NCBI GenBank assembly: GCA_910574455.1
Contig: CAJSYZ010000005.1
Coordinates: forward strand, 4,774,001 to 4,838,000
Origin: Trichaptum fuscoviolaceum
Lineage: Eukaryota; Basidiomycota; Agaricomycetes; Hymenochaetales; Trichaptaceae
DNA length: 64,000 nt
Reading direction: 5' to 3'
This document shows positions 21,601-30,547 of this stretch, in pieces (position 1 is the first letter of the stretch; the number at the start of each line of letters is the position of its first letter). Position numbers and translations under genes: made by a program. Under the pieces are notes generated by a model that did no database searches, was not told the origin of the DNA, and was given only the letters and a program-made list of their open reading frames with translations.

Positions 21601-22410
21601 GAGGGCGCAACGTCGACATCCTTCCACCCGCAAACGGACGGTCAGACCGAGCGGGTGAACCAGGAGTTGGAACAGTATCTCCGCGCGTTCACGGATGTCC
21701 GACAGGAAAATTGGTCGGAGTTGCTGCCCATGGCGGAGTTTGCGCACAACACACGAGCGCACTCCGCCACCAAGGTGTCTCCCTTCGCGCTGCTCTATGG
21801 ATACGACCCCGAGTTCACTATTGTACCGAGTGCCGGACTTTCGACGGTTCCAGCTGCGGATGACCGACTCGACCAGCTTCAGAAGGCTCAGGAGGACGCT
21901 CGCGCGGCTCTCGAAGTCGCAGCGGAGCGGATGAAGCGGTACTACGACCAGGGACATGCAGACACGCCGGACATCCGACCAGGAGACAAGGTATGGCTCG
22001 ACGCACGGAATATCGCAATACCGGGCACGCGCAAGCTGAATCCGCGGAGACTCGGACCCTACACGGTTTTGCGGAAGATCGGACTCTTGAATTACGAGCT
22101 TCAGCTGCCTGCGACTATGCGGATTCACCCAGTGTTCCATGTGTCGCTTCTCACGAAGTATACACCGGACACTATTCCTGGTCGCGTCCAGACACCGCCA
22201 GAGCCCGTAAACGTCGACGGCGACGTCGAATACGAAGTATCCGAAGTCCTTAATTCGCGCCGAAGCGGTCGAGGTCGGACTCTGCAGTATTTGGTTCGCT
22301 GGAAAGGCTATGGACCCGAGGAAGACCAATGGATCGATGCCGCGGACATGGAGCATGCCCCCGCCGTTATCCGAAAGTTCTATCGTCGGTACCCCGACGC
22401 CATTCGCTAA
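18607..22410 (+). CDS. pol: E3 Pol: protease-RT-RNase H-integrase-chromodomain
   Basis: 1,267 codons in one frame, numbered from 18607. Protease motif ALLDCGAFSV (about residue 64; DCGA instead of the common DSGA). Reverse transcriptase with YLDD at 20038-20049. RNase H with ECDASDFATG near residue 622. Integrase with a zinc-binding HHCC region (GHPGRWKTYELV to GCDTC, about 847-890) and a DDE core: D in ISCDFITQLP, D in ISDRGTQF, E in QTERVNQELEQYL. A GPY/F-type motif RRLGPYTVL is at about 1147, and a C-terminal chromodomain (QYLVRWKGYGPEEDQWI) at about 1207-1260. Domain order is that of Ty3/gypsy chromoviruses. Expected to be made by -1 frameshifting from gag. Confidence 0.95.
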   Translation: MSGSRRAVVPPKTPNRFSLLDDDVSDPSVYNRTSLIHKSLRRFIHVPVRISDGQKILSMRALLDCGAFSVIINQKLVRKFGLRTRPLDRPIKVYNADDSLNQSGPITDQVRLTLEIGGHKEEVDATVANIGDYPLIIGIDWLHHHNPEIDWNDETISFTRCPNECRPVEAARVVEVGQPLPCAVRKLRTARCKNSRQMRPRPQPHARVCVAEVGDDSDESDSESDDLAKIPPGFRYSEKYMDIYHDVEQFYVADDPDFVHKVAASYTWSQAIAEKSAVKEGDKSFEEMVPPQYREFAKVFSKSEAERLPERKPFDHAIDLEPGLTPSYSKIYPMAPAERAALKEFIEENLRKGYIRPSKSPAAAPVFFIKKKDGSLRMVVDYRKLNEITVKNRYPLPLTTELIDSLKKARVFTKLDLRAGYNNIRIKEGDEWKAAFRTQEGHFEPTVMTFGLTNAPATFQRMMNELFKDMLDVIVIIYLDDICIFSENESEHEEHVKEVLRRLEKYDLFCKPEKCEFHKDSIEYLGMIIGSGIISMDPKKVEAVAEWPTPAKVKDIQAFLGFANFYRRFIKDFSKLAVPMTELLRKDVQWRWTTRQQESFDGLKKKFAEAPVLAMPDLEKPFILECDASDFATGAVLSQIGPDGDIHPVAYYSKSLGDAERNYEIHDKELLAIVRALDEWRHYLEGSPHKIDIVSDHRNLLFFAEARNLTRRQARWSLFLSRFDFLIRHRPGRLGGKPDALSRREDLRPDGPDNTDKVLLDTNRFYTLAMRRGMVRAEGDTELLRRIRESERFDEELVEAIEKVKEGAPRALANDLEEWNTEDGLLLYRGKVYVPKDEEIRRDIVKLHHDSLPVGHPGRWKTYELVSRNYWWPGMSTFVERYVSGCDTCIRTKNIPQRPVGPLQPNEVPDGPWQVISCDFITQLPQSGEYDAIFVVVDRLTKQAHFIPTTSDIDSARTADLFVSEVWKHHGTPRKVISDRGTQFVSRFMKAVLHRLGIEGATSTSFHPQTDGQTERVNQELEQYLRAFTDVRQENWSELLPMAEFAHNTRAHSATKVSPFALLYGYDPEFTIVPSAGLSTVPAADDRLDQLQKAQEDARAALEVAAERMKRYYDQGHADTPDIRPGDKVWLDARNIAIPGTRKLNPRRLGPYTVLRKIGLLNYELQLPATMRIHPVFHVSLLTKYTPDTIPGRVQTPPEPVNVDGDVEYEVSEVLNSRRSGRGRTLQYLVRWKGYGPEEDQWIDAADMEHAPAVIRKFYRRYPDAIR

Positions 22411-22439
22411 CGAACGCGTGCGCTCTTTAGGAGCGCCCT

Positions 22440-22452
22440 TGGAGGGGGATAA
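22440..22452 (+). other. E3 polypurine tract
   Basis: TGGAGGGGGATAA precedes the 3' LTR. The same TTGGAGGGGG core precedes the 3' LTR of E2 and, on minus, of E1. Confidence 0.8.
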
Positions 22453-23027
22453 TGTCAGGAATCCGCCTCAGGTTATTTTATTTCTTTTATTTTTCCTTTA
22501 TTTTTTTTACGATCATACTCCGAGTCGGATCCCCGACATGTCCGGTCCGAAACCGGACTTTCTTTGACTCCGATTCTCTTCCTTTTTGCGTAGATTACTT
22601 GCCTGTATGTTTGCAGGCCGCTAGGACAAGCGCCCTGCAAGCAATTCTCTTTTCTTTCTTTCTTCCGCCACTCCGACTCGAACCTCCGCTCTACCGATGC
22701 GGGACCCCGACTAGAGCGGGACCCCGAACTCCGACTTACGTCAGCGGTATAGGTCGGACCTAGTCGGATCAGGGTCCAGTGGCTTGGTACTGTATAGTTT
22801 TTACCTTTGTTCATCAAAACCGCGGATCCCCCTGCGAAGCACTCCACTTTTGGCCTCTTGTAAAGTGCTTCTCAGGTGATGTGTTTATCTTTAGCTCTGA
22901 TGTGTAGAATAGCTTAATTGACTTGTAAAGTGCTTCTCAGAGTGAGAACCACCGCTCATTGCGTCCGATCGTCGTCTGTGTCCGATTCAGGGTCTCGAAA
23001 GCGAAGGAACCACTCTAGGTCGTAACA
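22453..23027 (+). repeat. E3 3' LTR
   Basis: 575 bp, essentially identical to 16690-17265. The second copy of the primer complement is at 22846-22856. Confidence 0.95.
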
Positions 23028-23032
23028 GCACG

Positions 23033-23825
23033 ACCCATTCTAGATCGACTCCAGGACATCCCGACACCGCCAGAAGCCGCCAGCCTGGAGGCCCTGTTCG
23101 CCGCCCTTCGCGCCTCTTACGGGGAAATTGATGCAGACAAAGCCGCAGCCGACAAGCTGATGCGCCTACGCCAGACAGGAACGGTCGCCGAGTTTGCGTC
23201 GCAATTTCGTGCCCTCCAAGCCCTCACCGGGTGGCCCAAGGATGCAACGACGGATGTCATCTACCTCGACATGTTCCGGAAGGGACTCAAAGACCAGGTT
23301 CGCCAACACATCGCCAGCACAGAGGCGAAGGATATGAAATTCGATGCCTACGTCAATTGGGTTTCCGAGACGGACGAGAAGCTAAGGCTCGCACACGCCT
23401 ATGGACCAGTATCAAAGCCAGCGGCTACGCCCCGAAGCAATCCCGGCACCACTAGTTCAGCTCCGCGTACGATCCCGACTGCGGGCGCAAGCTCGACGAA
23501 GGATCCCAACGCAATGGAGATTGACAGGGTGCGCCGGGAGCGCAGGAGTAAGGGACTATGCTACTACTGCGGAGAGAAAGACCATTTGGTGAGCGATTGC
23601 CCAACGCGACCGCCATCCCGAAACCTAAAGGCGACGAAATCCACGTCCCCGTCGAGCCCATCGCCCCCCGCGCTCCAGTCGTTCGAAGAAACGCTCAAAC
23701 GTATGGCGGAACAGTACGTCCAGAATGTGCAGCAGTCCGTGCTACAGAACGCATTCGCCGCCATGACGCCCGCCGCCAAGAACGTTCACAATCCCGAAGC
23801 CCCGCCCCCAGCGGATTTTCAGTAG
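23033..23825 (+). pseudogene. gag: E2 gag, 3' part
   Basis: Resumes the frame of 16274-16689 immediately after the E3 target duplication. It contains a capsid C-terminal block (LRQTGTVAEFASQFRAL) and a zinc knuckle CYYCGEKDHLVSDC near 23559-23600. It stops at TAG 23823-23825, shortly after the slippery sequence GGATTTT (23813-23819). Confidence 0.88.
23813..23819 (+). promoter_or_regulatory. E2 -1 frameshift slippery site GGATTTT
   Basis: In the gag frame: G GAT TTT CAG TAG. A -1 slip gives GGA TTT TCA GTA, the protease frame, which is open from about 23558. It sits at the same place as GGGTTTT in E3. Confidence 0.6.
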
Positions 23826-24355
23826 GGTCGTATTGCTCAGTCGCGCCCTATACGACCCAACCGCCCTTGTGGCCGAAGAACTCTCTTAATAATGGTCCCT
23901 TGTATTTAACCATCTCTACAATAGACCGTCGTCTTCGACGACATTTGAAGTTCCCGGTACAGGTTAGCGACGGAAAGACGGATGCCTTAGCCACAGTAAT
24001 GTTAGATAGCGGTGCGTCGGGAACTTTCATAAATTCCCCCTACGTTTCGCGACACGGACTCCAGACCCGGGACTTGGTAATCCCGATACTTTTGCGCAAC
24101 GCGGACAATTCCCCGAACGCGATTGGACGCATCACCAAGGAAGTAGTCCTCAACGTCGAGATGAAGGGACACTTAGAACAGTTGACCATGGCCGTCGCGG
24201 ATATTGGCGACGACGACATTATCATGGGGATCGACTGGTTGCGGCACCATAACCCAACCATTGACTGGACCAACGATGTGGTCGATCTCAACCGCTGCCC
24301 GCCCCAGTGTGACAACCAGCAACGCCTGGTCCCGCTTCCCCGCCTCGCCATATAG
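23820..24355 (+). pseudogene. pol: E2 pol, protease part
   Basis: The frame entered by the -1 slip encodes the aspartic protease (VMLDSGASGTFINS, then IIMGIDWLRHHNP). It ends at TAG 24353-24355, but the homology to E3 pol continues in the next frame from 24355. A single lost base around the C-run at 24337-24345 would explain this. Confidence 0.85.
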
Positions 24356-27300
24356 CAGAAGAAGTCGAGACCCCCTGGGGGCCCGACAGGACCCAGGCCG
24401 AATGGGAAGCTGTCCCACCGGGATTTCGGTACTCAGAAAAATATTGGGACCAGTACCACGAAGCCGAATCCTACTTCGTCACGACGGACGACCATTTCGC
24501 GTACAAAATTGCCGCCTCGTACACCCACTCCCAGGCCATCGCTGAGAAGTCCGCGGTGAAGGAAGGCGAGAAAACCTTCGAAGAACTAGTTCCCCCCGAA
24601 TTCCGTGAGTTTGCCGACGTTTTCTCGAAAGTTGAATCCGAAAGGCTTCCACTGCGCAAGCCGTATGACCACGCCATAGATTTAGAACCCGGGAAGGTTC
24701 CCCCGTACAGCAAAATCTATCCCTTGGCCCCAGCCGAACGCGATGCCCTTCGCGAATTCGTTGACGAAAACCTGCGCAAGGGGTACATACGACCTTCGAA
24801 ATCCCCTGCAGCGGCTCCCGTCTTCTTTATCAAAAAAAAGGATGGAACCTTGCGCATGGTAGTCGATTACCGACGACTGAACGACATCACGGTCAAGAAT
24901 CGATACCCGCTTCCCCTCACGATGGAACTCGTAGACGCGCTGCAAAAGGCGAAGGTTTTCACGACTCTAGATTTACGATGGGGCTACCACAATGTGCGAC
25001 TGAAGCAAGGCGACGAGTGGAAGGCTGCATTTCGGACTCAGGCAGGACATTTCGAACCAATGGTGATGACATTCGGGCTCACGAATGCCCCAGCGACCTT
25101 CCAGCACATGATGAACGATATCTTCAAAGACCTCATTGGAGTATACGTGATCATCTATCTTGACGACTTGCTAATCTTTTCCGAAGATGAATCGCAGCAC
25201 GATGAACACGTACGGGAAGTCCTTAAACGGCTACGCGAAAACGACTTGTTCTGCAAACCCGAAAAGTGCAAATTCAAACAGACTTCCGTCGAGTATCTCG
25301 GGATGATTATTTCGCAGGGAAAGGTGGCGATGGATCCCGCCAAGGTACAGGCGGTCCTCGACTGGCCTACCCCGAAAAAGGTGAAAGACATTCAAGCCTT
25401 CCTCGGGTTCGCGAATTTCTATCGACGCTTCATTCGGGATTTCTCGCACATCGTCAAACCGCTCACGACGCTGCTGAAGAAGGACGTTCGCTGGGCCTGG
25501 ACAGAAAACCAGCAGTTCGCTTTCGACTATCTCAAGCGCATGTTCACGACCGCCCCCGTCCTGATGATGCCAGACATGTTGCGACAATTCATCATGGAAT
25601 GCGACGCCTCTGATTTCGCGACCGGCGCGGTCTTGTCCCAGGAAGGCGACGACGGGCTGATACATCCGGTCGCCTTTTTCTCGAAATCCCTCAACGATGC
25701 GGAACGCAACTACGAGATTTATGACAAGGAGCTACTCGCGATTATTAGAGCTCTTGACGAGTGGCGACATTATCTCGAAGGTGCGAGTCATAAACTCGAT
25801 ATCGTGTCTGACCACAAGAATCTGCTATATTTCTCTGAATCCCGAACGCTGACGCGACGCCAAGCCCGGTGGAGTCTGTTCCTCACTCGCTTCGACTTTA
25901 CGATTCGCCATCGCCCAGGGCGACTCGGGGGCAAACCCGACGCCATGTCACGACGCGTCGATCTTCAACCCGAAGGCGAAGACAACACGGGACGGACCCT
26001 CTTGACCCCCGAAATGTTTCGACTAAAAGCAATTCGTCGGGGAATGACACAGGTACACGGGGATCAGGCCCTCCTACGACGCATTCGTAAGTCAGATCAG
26101 TATGAAGACGAACTGGTGGACGCAATCGAGTTGGTCAAGTCCAAGGCGCCTCGAGTCCTGACCAAGGAACTTGAGGACTGGAGCACCGAGGAAGGCCTCA
26201 TCCTGTACCAGGGTAAGGTTTACGTCCCGAAAGACGAGACCATTCGCCGGGATGTGGTGAAGACTTACCACGACAGTCTCCCTGCCGGACATCCGGGACG
26301 TTGGAAAACGTTTGAGATGGTAAGCCGCAACTACTGGTGGCCCGGGATGTCTAACTTCGTAGAACGATACGTTTCGGGATGCGATACCTGCGCACGCACG
26401 AAGAACCGATCCCAACGCCCGGTAGGACTCCTGCAACCGAACGAAATCCCGCAGGGCCCTTGGCAGGCGATTTCGTGCGATTTCATCACCCAGCTCCCCC
26501 GATCTGAGGATTACGACGCAATTTTCGTGGTGGTCGACCGTCTCACCAAGCAAGCGCATTTTATCCCGACCACGTCTGACATTGATGCACCGGAAACTGC
26601 GGAACTATTCCTGCAGCACGTCTGGAAGCTGCACGGAACCCCCCGCCAGATCATATCCGACCGAGGACCACAGTTTGTCGCGCAGTTCATGAAAGCCCTT
26701 TTTTCCCGACTCGGTATCAAGGGTACCACGTCGACTGCGTATCACCCGCAGACGGATGGGCAAACCGAAAGGGTAAACCAAGAGCTGGAACAATATTTAC
26801 GGGCTTTCATAGATACACGACAAGAAAACTGGGCCGGATTACTCCCAATGGCAGAATTCGCGCACAACACGAAAGCGCACGCGGCAACACGACAATCCCC
26901 GTTCGCGCTTGTCTACGGCTACAATCCCGAATTCACGATTGCCCCGAGCGACGGCCTGTCCACGGTCCCCGCCGCGGACGCACGACTACAGGAGCTTCAG
27001 CAGGCACAGGAAGAGGCAAGAGCGGCTTTGGAGGTTGCGGCAGAGCGCATGAAGCAGCACTACGATCAGGCCAGGAACGAGGCCCCGCAGTACGCAGTCG
27101 GGGATAAAGTATGGCTTGAGGCGACAAACGTTCGGCGACCAGGAGCGCGCAAATTATTACCGAAACGACTAGGGCCGTATAAAGTGAAGGCAAAGCTAAG
27201 TGACCTCACCTACGAACTCGAACTCCCCGCGTCGCTGAAGATTCATCCCGTATTTCACGTATCGCTGCTCTCGCCATACCACGAAGACGACATTCCCGGT

Positions 27301-27747
27301 CGAACGCAACCCCCGCCGCCCCCAGTCGAAGTAGAAGGAGATCTGGAGTACGAGGTGGAAGAGGTTCTGGATGCTAGACGGTTTAGACGGAGATTTGAAT
27401 ATTTGGTACGATGGAAGGGATATTCGAGCGCGGAAGATACATGGATTCCCGCAAAGGATATGGGTAATGCAAAGGCTAAAATTCGCAGTTTCTATCGAAA
27501 ACACCCGGACGCCCCTCGAGAAGTCAACGCTATCGAGCTCTGTGACCTGAGCAAGATTCAAGCTTGGCGCCCCGGAGTTGCGCCTTTGGAGGGGGGTAAT
27601 GTCGAGATCCCGGGCTCCTTTTCTCATTTCCCGCACTTTCCCGCCAAGGATCCCGACATGAGCAGACAAACCCGCGGGGAGAATCCCGCCATTGGATTCC
27701 CCGCGCGAAACCTCATTCCCGAATCGCACGATCCCATGCTCACGTGA
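24355..27747 (+). pseudogene. pol: E2 pol: RT-RNase H-integrase-chromodomain
   Basis: The frame has no ATG at its beginning; the first is at 24556. Reverse transcriptase with YLDD at 25156-25167, RNase H ECDASDFATG, integrase HHCC and DDE motifs (ISCDFITQLP, ISDRGPQF, QTERVNQELEQYL), RRLGP-type motif KRLGPYKV, and chromodomain EYLVRWKGYSSAEDTWI. The frame stays open through the polypurine tract and 148 bp into the 3' LTR, so the last residues would come from LTR sequence. Separated from protease by the frame change near 24345, hence likely inactive. Confidence 0.9.
27588..27599 (+). other. E2 polypurine tract
   Basis: GGAGGGGGGTAA directly before the 3' LTR. Confidence 0.8.
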
Positions 27748-28417
27748 CTTATCCCGCACCACCGTCCCGGCAACCATGCACGCATACACACACTCATTTA
27801 CGACGACCCGCCACGGCACACGTACATTCACTTATCAACATACGCTCATTAATCCGTTAGTACCTCAAGGTGACGACCTGCAACAGTCTGGCATACCTAG
27901 TCTGGCTAGTCGCGGCCCCGGACCGGACGCTGACGTCCACGGACAGGCCGTAGCCATCTGGAGAGACGGGATAGACATGCCTAGCAGTGCGGTCGTAGCA
28001 TGTATCGTTTGTAGTAGATAGGTGCGCATTGCGCAAGGACACTTAGCGTAGATTAACTATACAGTCTTTACGAAGTAGATAAATAGCTGTAGGCATCGTA
28101 AGGAGCACCCCACTTTTGACCTCTTGTGGAGTGCTTCCTTAGGTGCGATCTCTCTCTTTTCTCCTGTGTAGTTAGTTGCGCAATACTTACTTGTGGAGTG
28201 CTTCCTTAGGGATCCGCTTACTTGACGTTCAAAGCAGTGAAGAGTCCTAGCTGGCCTTGAGAATCCCGCGACGCGCCTGGATAGAATCCCGCGCGTTTCC
28301 CGCCTGAATTCCCACGCTCGTTCCCAGTCGCGAATCCAGATTCCCGAACGCGGGTTCTTGTCGCGAATTCCAGTTTCCCGAAACTGTTTCCCGCTACAAT
28401 TCCCGACGGTCGTAACA
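27600..28417 (+). repeat. E2 3' LTR
   Basis: 818 bp. Relative to the 5' LTR it has a 23-bp insertion near 28270 and two substitutions near 28330-28360. Confidence 0.92.
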
Positions 28418-29062
28418 TTAGCTAGGGCACCGTGGCAGGACGAGCGCAGGGCAGGGTTCGTGACCGGGCAGGATTGCGGGATAGCAATCCTTGACCGCTG
28501 TCGTGTTGGCTTACTCAAGGCCAGACAGAGGTCGGCTTTGGACGCAGTGGATCAATCTCCTAACTGCACTTCATGACTGTGGACGCGAGGCCGGGATCTG
28601 GTATCCGGGCATAGTCGAGAACCTACGAGGTCTGGGATAGCTATGGCTATGGCTATGGCTGTGGCAGGCTATGGCTATGGCGGTGGCTATGGTGAGTGAC
28701 TTCGGGACTATGGCGAGGTACGGGGTTCACTGGAGCGGGGAACAGAGCATGACGGGAGCGGGGAGCGAGCGGGGGATCATCCTAGAGTCGGGGGAACGAC
28801 GAGGCAGGCTAGGGATGGATCGAGACACGGGGACGAGGCGGGGGACTGACGAGGAGACGTGGGCGAGGACAAGCAGGGGCGAGGAGGTCATAGCGGGGCG
28901 GAACTCTTAGCAGGAGAATGCATGGCGAAGCAGAGGTTCTTCTGGGATCAGAGAGCGGGGGATCCTTTCGGGATCTAGCCAAGGTCGCGATTTCGGGTTT
29001 CAGCATACCGGGTTCTGTTCGGGATTGCCTTAGACATGTTGGGGTCCTGGGGGATCCCGACA
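28418..29062 (-). repeat. E1 left LTR, second part
   Basis: Begins with the E2 target duplication TTAGC (28418-28422) and continues the LTR interrupted at 15389, ending GGATCCCGACA at 29062. A GCTATG repeat tract at about 28640-28690 is longer than in the right LTR. Confidence 0.9.
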
Positions 29063-29074
29063 TTACCCCCCTCC
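29063..29074 (-). other. E1 polypurine tract
   Basis: On minus, GGAGGGGGGTAA directly before TGTCGGG. Same core as E2 and E3, which also fixes the orientation of E1. Confidence 0.8.
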
Positions 29075-29258
29075 AAAGGTGCTACTCCGGAGCACCAAAG
29101 GATTAGAGTAGTCTTTAGCTTTCCGTACTAATTATCCAATACTTAATAACTATAATCATAACCAAGGCGCAGAGTCTTTCGGGATTTCCGTCGAGAAACC
29201 ATTATTACCAACGCGGGACTAAACATAATCCGAAAAAAAAAAAAATTCGCGGGGGAAT

Positions 29259-30443
29259 CTACCGGGTTTTGATCAAGATTCGCGCCAGAGGGCAGCTTTG
29301 CTTTCGTCGAGGCGTGCCTTTCCCACCAAGCTGGGGAGAGGCAGTCAGTTTGCCTAGGCGGTCGGGTTTCGCAAGGACCAGGGGCGGGGACGAAGCGGGG
29401 GTCGAGGACGAGACTTCAGGCTGGGCGGCCTCAGGGGGCCCTTCTGGGATCGACTGGGACTGGGCTGGACGGGATTTTCGGTGCAGGAAATCTACCAGAG
29501 TTCGGGACGCGTTTGCTTGTGCTTCTGCAGCACCAAGCAGTCGTTCGGGAACAACGGGGTCTAGCGGGGTCGGGATCGAAGCGGGAACTGGTTCAGGGAC
29601 CGGGGAAACAGGTGCGGGAACTGGAGGCACGGCGGGAGAAGCTGGGGTCGAAGCGTCTGGAGCGGGGGACGTGACAGTCGGGACCGGGGCGGCAGTAGAC
29701 TTTGACGGGATCGTTTGCAGGTCAGAGATGCATACTTGTATCAAACCCTGTAAGAGGCTTTCAACTTCGTGACGCAGGAACTGGCTGAACGCGGGATCCG
29801 TGTCTTGGACTATCCGGGTGCAGTGGGGCACCATTCGGGTCAGGACTTGTGCAACGCGGCTCAACATGGCGGGAGACGGTTCTGAGGCAGCGGGGGCGCG
29901 GGTTTCTGGGGCAGAATCCGAGGACGTGGCTTGGACACCTATCGTCGCAAACTGGCGTTTCGGGCTAGACTTCTGGGGTGCGACCTTTGCGGGAGGAGCG
30001 GCTTTTTTCACGGGAGGCCTTTCAGCACAATCGCGAATCAAGTGGCCCTTTGTTCCACAGTAGAAGCAGAGCCCAAGTTTTCGCCTTTCATGCCTATCAG
30101 CATCAGAAAGGGTGCGCTTGGTCGAGGACGGGATTCGGGGAACCGTAGGACGGGGCATCGTGGCACGAGGCGGGGCAGTCGGACATGCGGGGACCAAATG
30201 TTCGTTAGAACCGCAGTAGAAACAGAGGCGCAGTTTACGGCGCAGTTCACGGGTTTCTGGGGTCGACGTATGGGACGCAGGACGAGAGCTGGGACGAGGT
30301 GCTACCGAAGCTGGGGAAGTTGACCGGGACGTGGCTGGCGAGGCAGGGACAGAGACAAGCCGGGGGAGCTGGACAGCAGGTGACTGTGGCCGGGAATTGC
30401 TCGGGGAAGACGAGCGCGAGGAGCGGGAGTCTGACACGGACAT
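29259..30443 (-). CDS. gag: E1 Gag-like protein with two zinc knuckles
   Basis: 394 residues from ATG 30443 (the frame is open to ATG 30512, which would add 23). Two CX2CX4HX4C knuckles, CFYCGSNEHLVPAC (about residue 74) and CFYCGTKGHLIRDC (about 126), are followed by a long Pro/Ala/Ser/Val-rich region and a basic C-terminus. The capsid block seen in E2 and E3 Gag is not recognisable. Likely role: binding of element RNA for packaging into particles made by an autonomous relative; that is inference. It is the only protein in the element. Confidence 0.8.
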   Translation of the reverse strand: MSVSDSRSSRSSSPSNSRPQSPAVQLPRLVSVPASPATSRSTSPASVAPRPSSRPASHTSTPETRELRRKLRLCFYCGSNEHLVPACPTAPPRATMPRPTVPRIPSSTKRTLSDADRHERRKLGLCFYCGTKGHLIRDCAERPPVKKAAPPAKVAPQKSSPKRQFATIGVQATSSDSAPETRAPAASEPSPAMLSRVAQVLTRMVPHCTRIVQDTDPAFSQFLRHEVESLLQGLIQVCISDLQTIPSKSTAAPVPTVTSPAPDASTPASPAVPPVPAPVSPVPEPVPASIPTPLDPVVPERLLGAAEAQANASRTLVDFLHRKSRPAQSQSIPEGPPEAAQPEVSSSTPASSPPLVLAKPDRLGKLTASPQLGGKGTPRRKQSCPLARILIKTR

Positions 30444-30534
30444 AGCGACACGGGGATTTTTGTCGAAGTCCGAAAAAAAAAGAGTCGGGTAAAGAACGTA
30501 GATTGTTGCCAATCCTGGTTACGGTAAGCTTTAG

Positions 30535-30545
30535 ACTTTTGTCCT
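30535..30545 (-). other. E1 primer-binding site
   Basis: On minus, AGGACAAAAGT, two bases from the LTR end at 30548. It is complementary to ACTTTTGTCCT at 31251-31241 in the adjacent LTR. Confidence 0.75.
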
Positions 30546-30547
30546 AA

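Larger units (their letters stand above)
16690..23027 (+). mobile_element. E3: Ty3/gypsy chromovirus nested in E2 gag
   Basis: 6,338 bp with LTRs 16690-17265 (576 bp) and 22453-23027 (575 bp) that I can tell apart by one indel only (T-run near 16735/22500). Termini are TGTCAGG and GTCGTAACA; the TSD is GCACG (16685-16689, 23028-23032). It has intact gag and pol frames, a polypurine tract, a self-complementary primer-binding site and a canonical -1 slippery site. This looks like a young, potentially autonomous copy. Confidence 0.95.
15390..28417 (+). mobile_element. E2: Ty3/gypsy chromovirus nested in E1 LTR
   Basis: LTRs at 15390-16184 (795 bp) and 27600-28417 (818 bp) begin TGTCGAGATCC and end CGGTCGTAACA. 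The TSD is TTAGC (15385-15389, 28418-28422). Gene order is gag, then protease, RT, RNase H, integrase and chromodomain. The LTRs differ by two substitutions and one 23-bp indel. Gag is interrupted by E3 and pol carries a one-base frame change near 24340-24355, so this copy is probably inactive. Without E3 and its duplicated 5 bp the element is about 6.7 kb. Confidence 0.92.

Noticed and set aside
24340..24355. A second programmed -1 frameshift between E2 protease and RT
   Set aside because: No X XXY YYZ heptamer is present, and E3 has protease and RT in one frame. A one-base deletion in a C-run is the simpler explanation.
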